Assembly (NCBI GenBank): GCA_964557975.1
Contig: CAZLCG010000023.1
Location: 1-27,060 of the forward strand
Reading direction: 5' to 3'
From: Fimenecus sp964557975
GTDB lineage: Bacteria > Bacillota > Clostridia > Oscillospirales > Acutalibacteraceae
DNA length: 27,060 nt
The translations under genes were made by a program, and so were the position numbers. Of the stretch, positions 1-6,723 are shown in pieces (the first letter of the stretch is position 1; every line of letters starts with the position of its first letter). The notes under the pieces are model-generated. The model was not told where the DNA came from and did not search any database. It saw only the letters and a program-made list of their open reading frames with translations.

Positions 1-32
1 TTCATTTTATAACCTAAACGCAGACGTCTCCC

Positions 33-83
33 GCATCTGAGGCTGAGAAGCACCGACCGAGTCGGCAGGCGAGAAACGGATGC
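33..83. other. Unidentified structured segment at the left edge
   Basis: This is a GC-rich stretch directly before the hairpin at 92-129. GCATC at 33-37 can pair with GATGC at 79-83, and inside it CCGAC (53-57) and GTCGG (61-65) form a tight hairpin. It could be the tail of an upstream structured RNA or the 3' region of an upstream gene. A GGCTGAGA string recalls the TPP riboswitch, but the other conserved TPP parts are missing. Its identity is unknown and the window cuts its upstream context. Confidence 0.25.
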
Positions 84-91
84 CATTTAAA

Positions 92-135
92 GAAGCAGAA
101 AATTCGGTTTGCGCCTTATTTTCTGCTTTCTTATT
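92..135. terminator. Terminator-like hairpin near the left edge
   Basis: A 12-bp stem pairs 92-103 with 118-129; GCAGAAAAT and ATTTTCTGC are perfect complements. The loop is 14 nt. The flanks are A-rich on the left and T-rich on the right (TTTCTTATT). It probably ends a + strand transcript entering from the left. The imperfect T-tract makes efficiency uncertain. It could also act on the - strand, ending trmL transcription. Confidence 0.5.
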
Positions 136-173
136 ATGTCTTATTTAAATGTAAAGTATTTTCGTAATTCGCA

Positions 174-195
174 GGGACAGCCCTTGCGGCTGCCC
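174..195. repeat. GC-rich hairpin beside the palindromic repeat
   Basis: GGG-A-CAGCC (174-182) pairs with GGCTGCCC (188-195), with A177 bulged and a 5-nt loop. It lies just upstream of the palindromic repeat at 221-276. The second repeat copy near 18636 also has a GC-rich inverted segment just upstream (around 18612-18638), so this hairpin may be the outer part of the same repeat unit. Confidence 0.4.
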
Positions 196-220
196 GATAA
201 GCGCCGCGGGCAGAAGCGCT

Positions 221-276
221 GCCTTGGAACTCCCTCAGTCTCGCTGCGCTCGACAGCTCCCTCAAAGAGGGAACGG
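221..276. repeat. Palindromic intergenic repeat, copy 1
   Basis: The segment begins GCCTTGGAACTCCCTCAG and ends CTCCCTCAAAGAGGGAAC, with a CCCTC-AAA-GAGGG hairpin near its end. A related copy at 18636-18690 begins GCCTTGAAAACTCCATCAG and ends with CCCTC-TCA-GAGGG. Both are intergenic and non-coding. From general knowledge, similar REP/MITE-like palindromes are scattered through gut Clostridia genomes. I see no transposase and no clear target-site duplication. Confidence 0.65.
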
Positions 277-336
277 AAAAGGTTTGAATTGAAAGAAATT
301 CCTGCCTTGCTCTGATTTAAAATTCTGAAAAATAAA

Positions 337-849
337 TTATTTGTCCCAATCAAGCTCGTGCAGCTTGCCCTCGCAGAGCAAATCGGGAAAGCCCCGTTGG
401 CGCAGCGCCTCGTAAACCGCTATCGCGGCGGCGTTTGAAAGATTAAGGCTTCTCGCACGCTCGTTATTGAGCATCGGTATCCGCACGCAGGTATCGGGGT
501 TGTCATAGAGCAGCCGTTCGGGCAGACCTTTGGTTTCTTTTCCGAAAAAGAGGTATGAATTATCGGGGTATTTTACGTCAGAATAAATATGCCTTGCCTT
601 TGTCGTAAAATAGAAAAAATTGTTGTTTTCGCACTTGTTTTTATTAAAAAAATCTTCAAGGCTGTCGTAATAGGTTATATCGAGCAAATACCAATAATCA
701 AGCCCCGCGCGCTTTAATTTGCTGTCGTCCGGTTTAAAGCCCATAGGACCTACCAAATGAAGCCTTGCGCCCGTCAAAGCGCAGGTCCTTGCGATATTGC
801 CCGTATTCTGCGGAATTTCAGGCTCGACCAACACAATATTTAACGTCAT
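337..849 (-). CDS. trmL: tRNA (cytidine(34)-2'-O)-methyltransferase TrmL
   Basis: This SPOUT-family enzyme puts a 2'-O-methyl group, taken from S-adenosylmethionine, on the wobble nucleotide of leucine tRNAs. The 170 residues match the normal family length. Visible hallmarks are the N-terminal PEIPQNTGNIARTC motif, a central LFFGKETKGLPE segment and the C-terminal IPML..ARSLNLSNAAAIAVYEALRQ segment that forms the trefoil-knot cofactor pocket. The ATG at 849 is preceded on the - strand by GGGAG with 9-nt spacing. A TAAAAT hexamer (- strand, + coordinates 881-886) may be its -10 box, but I see no good -35. It is divergent from the small gene at 979. The family call is secure; the exact substrate follows from the family (CspR/YibK). 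Confidence 0.93.
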   Translation of the reverse strand: MTLNIVLVEPEIPQNTGNIARTCALTGARLHLVGPMGFKPDDSKLKRAGLDYWYLLDITYYDSLEDFFNKNKCENNNFFYFTTKARHIYSDVKYPDNSYLFFGKETKGLPERLLYDNPDTCVRIPMLNNERARSLNLSNAAAIAVYEALRQRGFPDLLCEGKLHELDWDK

Positions 850-978
850 TTTTATTATCTCCCGTTATTGCTTTTTAATGATTTTACCATATTTTTGAAA
901 AATTAAAAGAACTAAACAGTAATTTTATTAAAAAATATGAGCAACATAAAAATACACAAAGTTTTGGGAGGGTGAAAA

Positions 979-1161
979 ATGAACAATCAAATGAGCGACG
1001 CTATGAAGGCTATGGGAATAAGCCTTGCAGTCGGCACGGCGGTTGCGATGGTCGGTACAACGGCAAAAAAGAGTACCGCTAAGCGCAAGGCGAAAAAGGT
1101 CGCGAAAAAGGCGGTAAATTCTTTTTCCAATATGGTTGATAACATCGGCTCAATGGTTTAA
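979..1161 (+). CDS. Small Lys/Ala-rich protein of unknown function
   Basis: This 60-residue protein is preceded by a strong GGGAGGG site 6-7 nt before the ATG, which supports real translation. Residues about 11-28 are a Gly/Ala/Val-rich hydrophobic stretch. Residues about 30-45 are strongly basic with AKK-type repeats (KKSTAKRKAKKVAKKA). The tail is an amphipathic segment, NSFSNMVDNIGSMV. It resembles no family I can name. It could be a small membrane-associated peptide with a cytoplasmic basic patch, or a nucleic-acid-binding basic protein. It precedes the deacetylase gene at 1226, separated by a strong hairpin, and may be co-transcribed with it. Confidence 0.65.
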   Translation: MNNQMSDAMKAMGISLAVGTAVAMVGTTAKKSTAKRKAKKVAKKAVNSFSNMVDNIGSMV

Positions 1162-1180
1162 AATAACAAGCGTAAGGTAC

Positions 1181-1211
1181 GGCAGGTTCGTCGACTTTCG
1201 GCGGACTTGCC
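1181..1211 (+). promoter_or_regulatory. Strong intergenic hairpin before the deacetylase RBS
   Basis: GGCAGGTTCGTCG (1181-1193) pairs with CGGCGGACTTGCC (1199-1211): 13 bp including three G-U pairs, closed by a 5-nt loop. No T-tract follows, so it is not a canonical terminator. The GGGGTGAT ribosome binding site starts only 4 nt further on. It may block RNA decay, mark an mRNA processing point or modulate translation of the lipoprotein gene. Confidence 0.5.
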
Positions 1212-1225
1212 CTCGGGGTGATACA

Positions 1226-2224
1226 ATGGGAAAAATCTTAAAAGCTTTACTTATAATTACACTCACGGGCGTATTGCTTTGCTCGTGCGGAAAAAGCGGG
1301 GACGACGGCACGGTCGATTCTTCGCAGTCGGAGACGGTAAATGAAATGACGACCGAAACGGATATGACGCAGGAAACGGAAAACGACGGCTCCGCCGCGC
1401 CCTCGGCGTCTTTTCTTCCGGCGGGCTCGGGTACTGCGGCGCTCGAAAACGGGCAGACCTATACGGGGCGCGCGCCTATGCCGCTTGAACAGTATATAAT
1501 CAACGACCCTGAAAATACGAGGGGGCTTTCAACCGAAAAGCACGGGTACAGCTACGGCGTTGCGAAGGACGGACAGCCGCACACAACCTCCGTTAACAAC
1601 CAGAAGTATTTCGATGAAAATAATTATAACGCTCTTTGTCTTGACACAAAAACTCAGGAAAGGGTGCTTTATCTTACCTTTGACTGCGGCTATGAAAACG
1701 GCTATACGTCAAAAATACTTGATGTTTTAAAAGAAAAGAACGTCCCTTCGGCATTTTTCTGCACCTTGCCTCAGATTAAGGACTATCCCGATTTGATTGC
1801 GAGGATGATAAACGAGGGGCATATTGTCGGCAATCATTCGGTTACGCACCCGTCTTTCCCGTCGCTTACAAGAACCGAGATGGCAAGCGAAATTAAGGAA
1901 GCGGACGATTATTTAAGAACGAATTTCGGATACAGCGAGCCGTATTTCAGGTTTCCCATGGGCGAATATTCCGACTGCGCGCTTGATCTGGTCGGTTCAA
2001 TCGGCTATAAATGCGTCTTTTGGTCGGTGGCGTATGCGGATTGGGATCTGAACAATCAAAAGGGCGCGGATTACGCCTTTAATACGGTAACCTCAAGGCT
2101 TCATTCGGGCGCGGTTATTCTGCTTCATTCGGTTTCGCCGGACAACGCGAACGCGCTTGCCGATATTATTGATTGGGCGAGGGAGCAGGGCTATACCTTC
2201 CGTTCGTTAAGGGATTATAATTGA
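1226..2224 (+). CDS. Lipoprotein polysaccharide deacetylase, PdaA-like
   Basis: This 332-residue NodB-fold (carbohydrate esterase 4) protein removes acetyl or related groups from cell-wall glycans. The closest family by motif is PdaA, which makes muramic delta-lactam in spore cortex. The ATG at 1226 follows GGGGTGAT and starts a lipoprotein signal ending in a LCSC lipobox; an upstream in-frame ATG at 1136 lies inside the previous gene and is unlikely. After an acidic Ser/Thr/Glu-rich linker the catalytic domain carries TFDCGYENG (catalytic Asp153), the metal-binding H204-x3-H208 in GNHSVTH, RFPMGEYS and VILLHS. The usual second Asp of the TFDD motif is Cys, as I recall for this subfamily. It is probably anchored on the outer face of the membrane. 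Whether it acts in the cortex or the vegetative wall cannot be told from this window. Confidence 0.88.
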   Translation: MGKILKALLIITLTGVLLCSCGKSGDDGTVDSSQSETVNEMTTETDMTQETENDGSAAPSASFLPAGSGTAALENGQTYTGRAPMPLEQYIINDPENTRGLSTEKHGYSYGVAKDGQPHTTSVNNQKYFDENNYNALCLDTKTQERVLYLTFDCGYENGYTSKILDVLKEKNVPSAFFCTLPQIKDYPDLIARMINEGHIVGNHSVTHPSFPSLTRTEMASEIKEADDYLRTNFGYSEPYFRFPMGEYSDCALDLVGSIGYKCVFWSVAYADWDLNNQKGADYAFNTVTSRLHSGAVILLHSVSPDNANALADIIDWAREQGYTFRSLRDYN

Positions 2225-2249
2225 CAATTACGTTCGTTTATTATAAAAT
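2221..2249 (+). promoter_or_regulatory. rnpB promoter (TTGACA-17-TAAAAT)
   Basis: A perfect TTGACA at 2221-2226 is followed by a 17-nt spacer and TAAAAT at 2244-2249. The predicted start is G2256, 6 nt after the -10 box, which is exactly the first base of the RNase P P1 helix. The -35 box contains the TGA stop codon (2222-2224) of the upstream deacetylase gene. Confidence 0.85.
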
Positions 2250-2255
2250 ATGTAT

Positions 2256-2588
2256 GTGAGTAAACTGAGCAATTACGGTGGCACGCTTGTGCCAATGAGG
2301 AAAGTCCGAGCATCATACAGCAGGGTAACGGCTAACGGCCGCCGAGGGTGACCTCCGGGACAGTGCATAGAGATATACCGCCGCTTTTGCGGTAAGGGTG
2401 GAAAGGCGAGGTAAGAGCTCACCGGAATATTGGTAACAATATTGCCAAGTAAACCCTACCCGATGCAACATCGAGCGAAGTTGTCAGCTGGGCAAATACT
2501 TCAACGGATGGCTTGAGCGTATCGGTAACGGTGCGCCTAGACAGATAATTGCTTTAAACGACAGAACTCGGCTTACAGGTTTACTCAC
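2256..2588 (+). ncRNA. rnpB: RNase P RNA, bacterial type A
   Basis: This is the catalytic RNA that trims the 5' leaders of tRNA precursors. GTGAGTAAACTG at 2256-2267 pairs with CAGGTTTACTCAC at 2576-2588 to form P1. The conserved GAGGAAAGTCCGAGC occurs at 2297-2311 and ACAGAACTCGGCTTACAG at about 2561-2578, giving the P4 core. The GCGCCTAGACAGAT region before it is of type A form rather than the Bacillus type B form, in line with a clostridial rather than bacillar genome. A housekeeping promoter sits directly upstream. No clear intrinsic terminator separates it from the gene at 2631, so readthrough or 3' processing is possible. Confidence 0.96.
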
Positions 2589-2630
2589 GCCGTTAATTGT
2601 CGCCTCATACAATGTTATGGGGTGATTTTA

Positions 2631-2966
2631 ATGTTAGAGGCTTTTTTCGGAGCAGTGTTTGTAGGGCTTATACTTTTAGGCGTGCTTGCCGTTTCTTACG
2701 CGGTTATGTTTAAAATGCTTATGCCTAAGAAAAAGTATGAGTATTACATAGTAATTCCCTCCAATCACTGCGGAGAGGAAATAACGGCCGCCGCTTATTC
2801 CGCAAAAACAAAGCTCAATTTAATGGGCGACGGGGATTACGGAAAGGTTTTTATTCTTGACACGGGAATGAACGAAGCGGAAAAGCTGTCTTGTCTTAAC
2901 GTATGCAGGAAATCAAACGGTATTTTTTTGGTTACCGCCAAAGAGATAGAGGAAATTCTTAAATGA
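2631..2966 (+). CDS. Membrane-anchored small protein of unknown function
   Basis: This 111-residue protein has one N-terminal membrane helix (residues about 4-30) and a soluble domain of about 75 residues containing YIVIPSNHCGEEITAAAYSA, an MGDGDYGKVFILDTGM segment and a C-terminal VTAKEIEEIL helix. The alternating hydrophobic strands and helices suggest a small alpha/beta domain, likely on the cytoplasmic side. I know no function for it. The ATG at 2631 is chosen because GGGGTG lies 6 nt before it; a GTG at 2622 would overlap that site. Its stop overlaps the recD2 start (ATGA), so the two are probably translationally coupled. Confidence 0.8.
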   Translation: MLEAFFGAVFVGLILLGVLAVSYAVMFKMLMPKKKYEYYIVIPSNHCGEEITAAAYSAKTKLNLMGDGDYGKVFILDTGMNEAEKLSCLNVCRKSNGIFLVTAKEIEEILK

Positions 2967-5167
2967 ATGAGAACGTACAAAGAGAAATAATAAACGGGAC
3001 GGTTGAGGATATTAAATTCCGCAACGAGCAAAACGGGTATACCGTACTTGAAATAGGCTGTGATGACGGGCTCGTCACGGCCGTAGGCGTTTTTTCCGGT
3101 ATTTCCGTCGGCGAAACCGTAAAACTTAACGGCTTTTGGACCTTTCATCAGACCTTCGGCAAGCAGTTTAAAACGGAAAGCTATGAAAGGGATATGCCCG
3201 CCACGACAGAACAGCTGTATAACTATCTTGCGGCGGGCGCGGTTAAGGGCATAGGTCCCGCTACCGCCGAAAAGATTATCGAGAGGTTCGGCGAAAGCTC
3301 GTTTGACGTTCTCGAAAACCATCCCGAAAGGCTGGCGCAGATTAAGGGCGTTTCCAAAGAAAAGGCGGAAAAAATATCGGCGGATTTTAAAAGTCAGTTT
3401 GCGGTTCGCAATATAATGATGTCGCTTGAAGCTTACGGAATGACGCCTAACGAATGTATAAAGGCGTACAGGCTGTTCGGTCATAATGCCGTGGAAAAGG
3501 TGCTTGAAAACCCGTACGATATGTGTTCGGTCGGCTTGGGCATCGGATTTGAACGGGCCCAGGCGATCGCCGAAAAGCTGCCGAACGCTCCCGAGGATAC
3601 ATACAGAATCAAGGCGGGTATTGAGCATATTGTAAAGCATAATCTTTATCAGTGCGGGCATACGTGTCTGCCGAGGAACAAGCTGATTAAAATTTCCTCT
3701 GATTTTCTCGGCGTTGACGAGGATACGGTTGACGTCGTGATAGACGAGCTTACTCGGGAAAATCGCCTTGTTTCAAAGATTATAGATTTAAAGGAATTTA
3801 TTTTTTTGTTCCAAGCGTTTATAGATGAAAAATCAATAAGCGACAGAATGAAGGTGTTTTTGAAATTTCCGCCTCCCGAAAGGAAGACGCTTTACAAGGA
3901 AATAGAGCTTGCCGAGACTCAGCTTAACATAAAGTTTGCGGAAAATCAGCGTGAGGCTGTAAAAACCGCGGTCAATAAGGGTATGCTTATTTTAACGGGC
4001 GGACCCGGTACGGGTAAAACGACAACGCTTAAAGGAATTATAAAGCTTTTTGAAAACGAAGGGCTTGACATTATGCTTGCCGCGCCTACGGGCAGAGCGG
4101 CAAAAAGAATGACCGAGCTTACGGGGTACGAAGCGAAAACCATTCACAGACTTCTTGAGGTCGAATGGGACGAATTTGAGCGACCCGTATTCAGAAGAAA
4201 TCTGCGCAATCCGCTCGAGTGCGAGGCGCTTATTGTAGACGAGCTTTCAATGGTTGATATAAGCCTGTTTGCGTCTCTGCTGGCGGCGCTTCCTTTCGGC
4301 TGCCGTCTTGTGCTTGTGGGCGATTCCGATCAGCTTCCCCCCGTTGGAGCGGGGAACGTGCTTCAGGATTTAATCGGTTCGGGTCTTATTCCCGTCGTTA
4401 AGCTTTCTCATATATTCAGGCAGGCTATGGACAGCCTGATTGTAACAAACGCCCACAGAATAGTAAGCGGTGAAAAAATAATCTTAAACAATAAGGACAG
4501 CGATTCCTTCTTTTTGGAAAGACATTCGGCGCATGAAGCGGCTAAAACCGTTGCCGAGCTTTATTCAAAAAGGCTTCCGTCGGCTTACGGCTATTCGCCG
4601 TTTCGCGATATACAGGTGCTTTGTCCGTCAAGGAAGGGCGAAGCGGGAACCAATAATCTTAATGTGATTCTTCAGGGGCTCGTCAACCCTCAGGACGGCA
4701 AAAAGGCGGAAATAAATACGAAATTCCGCGTGCTTCGTGAGGGCGACAAGGTTATGCAGATAAAGAACAATTACGATATAGTCTGGGAAAAAGGCAGTGA
4801 AACAGGCGAGGGCATTTTCAACGGCGATATAGGAGTCATAGAAAGAATTGACCGCCGAACCGAATGTACGGTTATTCTGTTTGACGACGACAGACGGGCA
4901 ACATACTTAAAGGAGCAGTTATCGGAGCTTGAGCTTGCCTATGCGGTTACCGTGCATAAAAGTCAGGGCAGCGAGTTCAAAGCCGTCATTATTCCCGTCG
5001 TATCGGTTTTGCCTCAGCTAAAATACAGAAATCTTCTTTATACGGCGGTGACGCGCGCGAAAGAAAAGCTGGTTTTGGTCGGCGATCCTGACGAGGCGGC
5101 TGAAATGATTGCCAATGACAAAAAGACGAAGCGGTATTCCGCTCTTAAAGCTATGCTTTTGGAGTGA
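2963..5167 (+). CDS. recD2: RecD2-type ATP-dependent DNA helicase
   Basis: This 734-residue superfamily 1B helicase moves 5'-3' on DNA and acts in repair and replication-fork maintenance independently of RecBC. The N-terminal OB-like domain is followed by a tandem helix-hairpin-helix region (about 90-145, including VKGIGPATAEKI and IKGVSKEKAEKI) typical of RecD2. The motor carries Walker A GGPGTGKT at 346-353, Walker B VDELSMVD with D426/E427, a VGDSDQLPPVGAGNV motif, and C-terminal AVTVHKSQGSEF and YTAVTRAK motifs. Length fits the family. It overlaps the preceding gene by 4 nt, and its own stop lies within the comF ribosome-binding region. No frameshift or missing motif is seen. Confidence 0.95.
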   Translation: MNENVQREIINGTVEDIKFRNEQNGYTVLEIGCDDGLVTAVGVFSGISVGETVKLNGFWTFHQTFGKQFKTESYERDMPATTEQLYNYLAAGAVKGIGPATAEKIIERFGESSFDVLENHPERLAQIKGVSKEKAEKISADFKSQFAVRNIMMSLEAYGMTPNECIKAYRLFGHNAVEKVLENPYDMCSVGLGIGFERAQAIAEKLPNAPEDTYRIKAGIEHIVKHNLYQCGHTCLPRNKLIKISSDFLGVDEDTVDVVIDELTRENRLVSKIIDLKEFIFLFQAFIDEKSISDRMKVFLKFPPPERKTLYKEIELAETQLNIKFAENQREAVKTAVNKGMLILTGGPGTGKTTTLKGIIKLFENEGLDIMLAAPTGRAAKRMTELTGYEAKTIHRLLEVEWDEFERPVFRRNLRNPLECEALIVDELSMVDISLFASLLAALPFGCRLVLVGDSDQLPPVGAGNVLQDLIGSGLIPVVKLSHIFRQAMDSLIVTNAHRIVSGEKIILNNKDSDSFFLERHSAHEAAKTVAELYSKRLPSAYGYSPFRDIQVLCPSRKGEAGTNNLNVILQGLVNPQDGKKAEINTKFRVLREGDKVMQIKNNYDIVWEKGSETGEGIFNGDIGVIERIDRRTECTVILFDDDRRATYLKEQLSELELAYAVTVHKSQGSEFKAVIIPVVSVLPQLKYRNLLYTAVTRAKEKLVLVGDPDEAAEMIANDKKTKRYSALKAMLLE

Positions 5168-5171
5168 GAAG

Positions 5172-5903
5172 ATGGATTTTAAGGACTTTGCGGACAAGGC
5201 GCTGTGTATTTTGTTCCCGAGACGCTGCAGATATTGCGGTGAGGTTATTGAGCCGCGCGAAACGCTTTGCGACAGATGTAAAAAGGATCTGCCGAGAATT
5301 ACTCCGCCCGTATGTCTTTTATGCGGCTGCTCTAAGGCTGACTGCGTGTGCAAAGGCAAGAAAAATTTTTATGACGCAGTCGCGGCGCCGTTCTATTACG
5401 AGGGCGCGGCGGTAAAGGCTATTGACCGAATGAAATTTCAAAACAAGGCTTTTATGGCGGATATACTCGGTGAGGATATGCTTAAAACCGTAAGTGACGT
5501 GTATACGGACAGGCGATTTGATTTGGTATGTTTCGTTCCTTTTTCAAAATCCGATAAAAAGAGCAGGGAGTTTAATCACAGCGAGCTTATTGCGCGTAAA
5601 ATTGCGGACGTGCTTAAAGCCGAGTGCGCGGATATAATCGAAAAAATCTATGATGTCCCGACCCAGCACTCCTTGGGGCGAGAGGAAAGAAAGGGCAACG
5701 TTTTCGGAATATTTGAGGTCGCGGATGCGGAAAAGGCGAGGGATAAAACAGTCCTGCTTGTCGACGATATTAAAACTACGGGCGCAACGCTTAACGAATG
5801 TGCTAAAATGCTCAAGCTTTCGGGCGCAAAAGAGGTTTTATGCGTCACCTTTGCGGTTACAAAAAAAGCGAAAAAAGCAAAAAAGGTTGACAGTCTGCAC
5901 TAA
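5172..5903 (+). CDS. comF: ComF family protein (phosphoribosyltransferase fold)
   Basis: ComF-family proteins are linked to DNA uptake and recombination. The 243 residues show an N-terminal zinc-finger-like cluster of paired cysteines (CRYC, CDRC, CLLC, CVC) in the first ~65 residues, followed by a phosphoribosyltransferase domain with the PRPP-binding motif VLLVDDIKTTGATL (acidic pair D198/D199). The C-terminus is very Lys-rich. The ATG at 5172 is chosen because GGAG (5161-5164) precedes it by 7 nt; an in-frame ATG at 5109 would lie inside recD2. It starts 4 nt after the recD2 stop, so the two are likely co-translated. Whether this organism is competent cannot be judged; comF is kept in many non-competent Firmicutes. 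Confidence 0.92.
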   Translation: MDFKDFADKALCILFPRRCRYCGEVIEPRETLCDRCKKDLPRITPPVCLLCGCSKADCVCKGKKNFYDAVAAPFYYEGAAVKAIDRMKFQNKAFMADILGEDMLKTVSDVYTDRRFDLVCFVPFSKSDKKSREFNHSELIARKIADVLKAECADIIEKIYDVPTQHSLGREERKGNVFGIFEVADAEKARDKTVLLVDDIKTTGATLNECAKMLKLSGAKEVLCVTFAVTKKAKKAKKVDSLH

Positions 5904-5932
5904 TCAAACTATAATTACCGTGAGGTGTGTAT

Positions 5933-6418
5933 ATGGATAAAAAATCTAAGCGCACAGCAGTAATGACCGTTGTCGGAGTGCTTGCCGTCGCAATAATAAT
6001 AGGCGTTATCGTGGTGGGCGTTAATATCTTTAAAAACAGATGGCATAAGATAAATTTTCAGGTTGAAAGCATATCCGTTAAAGCTGTTGCGGACGACCCG
6101 TTCCGAAACGGCGGGTATTATGTCACGGTTAAGGGAACCGCCAAAACCTGGTTCTACGATTTTAATACATATACTTTTGACTTTGTCGGCGGCGCGTCGG
6201 GCGAGCATGAGCCTTATGACGTCGATTACGGCGCAACGGTTACGGCAAACCGCAGCGACGGCAATGAATTTGAGATTTCTTTCTATGCCGATTCAATATC
6301 GGATATCGAATATTTTGTATTCGGCGCAGAAAATATATATAAGGACGGCGTCAGAAAGGACGCCATTGATATAAGACTGTATCTCAAGGATTATTCAGAC
6401 AAAATCGTCATTGAGTGA
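5933..6418 (+). CDS. Single-pass membrane protein of unknown function
   Basis: The 161-residue product begins with a short basic segment (MDKKSKR), one strong membrane helix (residues about 9-31) and an extracytoplasmic beta-rich domain of about 125 residues. That domain has alternating hydrophobic and polar strands (NFQVESISVKAVAD, YYVTVKGTAKTWFYDF) and no cysteines. It probably works outside the membrane. No known family is recognised. The ATG at 5933 follows GTGAGGTG with about 5-nt spacing; a GTG at 5927 is less likely as it overlaps that site. It lies 29 nt after comF and may be the last gene of the recD2 unit, since a new promoter begins at 6429. Confidence 0.72.
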   Translation: MDKKSKRTAVMTVVGVLAVAIIIGVIVVGVNIFKNRWHKINFQVESISVKAVADDPFRNGGYYVTVKGTAKTWFYDFNTYTFDFVGGASGEHEPYDVDYGATVTANRSDGNEFEISFYADSISDIEYFVFGAENIYKDGVRKDAIDIRLYLKDYSDKIVIE

Positions 6419-6428
6419 TATATTTTTA

Positions 6429-6457
6429 TTGACAAAAATTTTACCGAATGTTAAAAT
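6429..6457 (+). promoter_or_regulatory. valS promoter (TTGACA-17-TAAAAT)
   Basis: TTGACA at 6429-6434, a 17-nt spacer, then TAAAAT at 6452-6457. The predicted start is near 6464, just before Stem I of the T-box leader. The boxes and spacing are identical to those of the rnpB promoter. Confidence 0.85.
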
Positions 6458-6463
6458 AACTAA

Positions 6464-6711
6464 GCAAATAAACAAAATGCTGTGAAAAAGTTTAAGGTAA
6501 ACCGATTTTATTTAAGAGAGCCGTTGGCCGGTGCGAAACGGTATATGCTTTTTACCGCCGTCGCTTTGGAGCATTGAGCCTAAAGGATTTTCCCGTTAAG
6601 CGAAACGGTCGGCCTCCGTTACGGGCTTTAAGCGGCTGTTTTTACGGCAATTTGAGTGGTACCGCGGAAATCTTCGTCTCATACTTCTTGTATGGGGCGT
6701 TTTTATTTTTA
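6464..6711 (+). promoter_or_regulatory. T-box leader of valS (valine-specific)
   Basis: This riboswitch binds uncharged tRNA-Val and allows valS transcription when valine charging is low. AATGCT (6476-6481) pairs with AGCATT (6570-6575) to close Stem I. The distal Stem I signature GGCCGGTGCGAAAC lies at about 6526-6539. The T-box sequence GAGTGGTACCGCGG is at 6654-6667; its bulge UGGU can pair with the ACCA end expected of tRNA-Val. The best specifier codon is GUC at 6560-6562, just before GCTTTGGAGC, as in other T-boxes. A terminator follows at 6675-6711. The T-box call is firm; the exact specifier position is inferred. Confidence 0.92.
6675..6711 (+). terminator. Conditional terminator of the valS T-box
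   Basis: CGTCTCATAC (6675-6684) pairs with GTATGGGGCG (6690-6699) around a TTCTT loop, with G-U pairs, followed by a T-rich tract (6700-6711). It lies just before the valS ribosome binding site and is the expected alternative to the T-box antiterminator. Confidence 0.85.
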
Positions 6712-6723
6712 TAGGAGGAATAC

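Noticed and set aside
33..83. Possible TPP riboswitch (GGCTGAGAAG)
   Set aside because: The rest of the conserved TPP sequence (CTGATCTGG..AATGCCAGCG type) is absent and no thiamine gene follows.
109..315. Short open frames on both strands at the left edge
   Set aside because: They cover the palindromic repeat and hairpins, lack ribosome binding sites and show Arg-rich shadow composition.
1136..1225. Upstream start for the deacetylase at 1136
   Set aside because: It would overlap the preceding gene, has no ribosome binding site and would bury the lipoprotein signal 30 residues inside.
2837..3661. Long open frame of 274 codons on the - strand
   Set aside because: It lies antisense to recD2, has Arg/Phe-rich composition typical of a shadow frame, and no ribosome binding site or domain.
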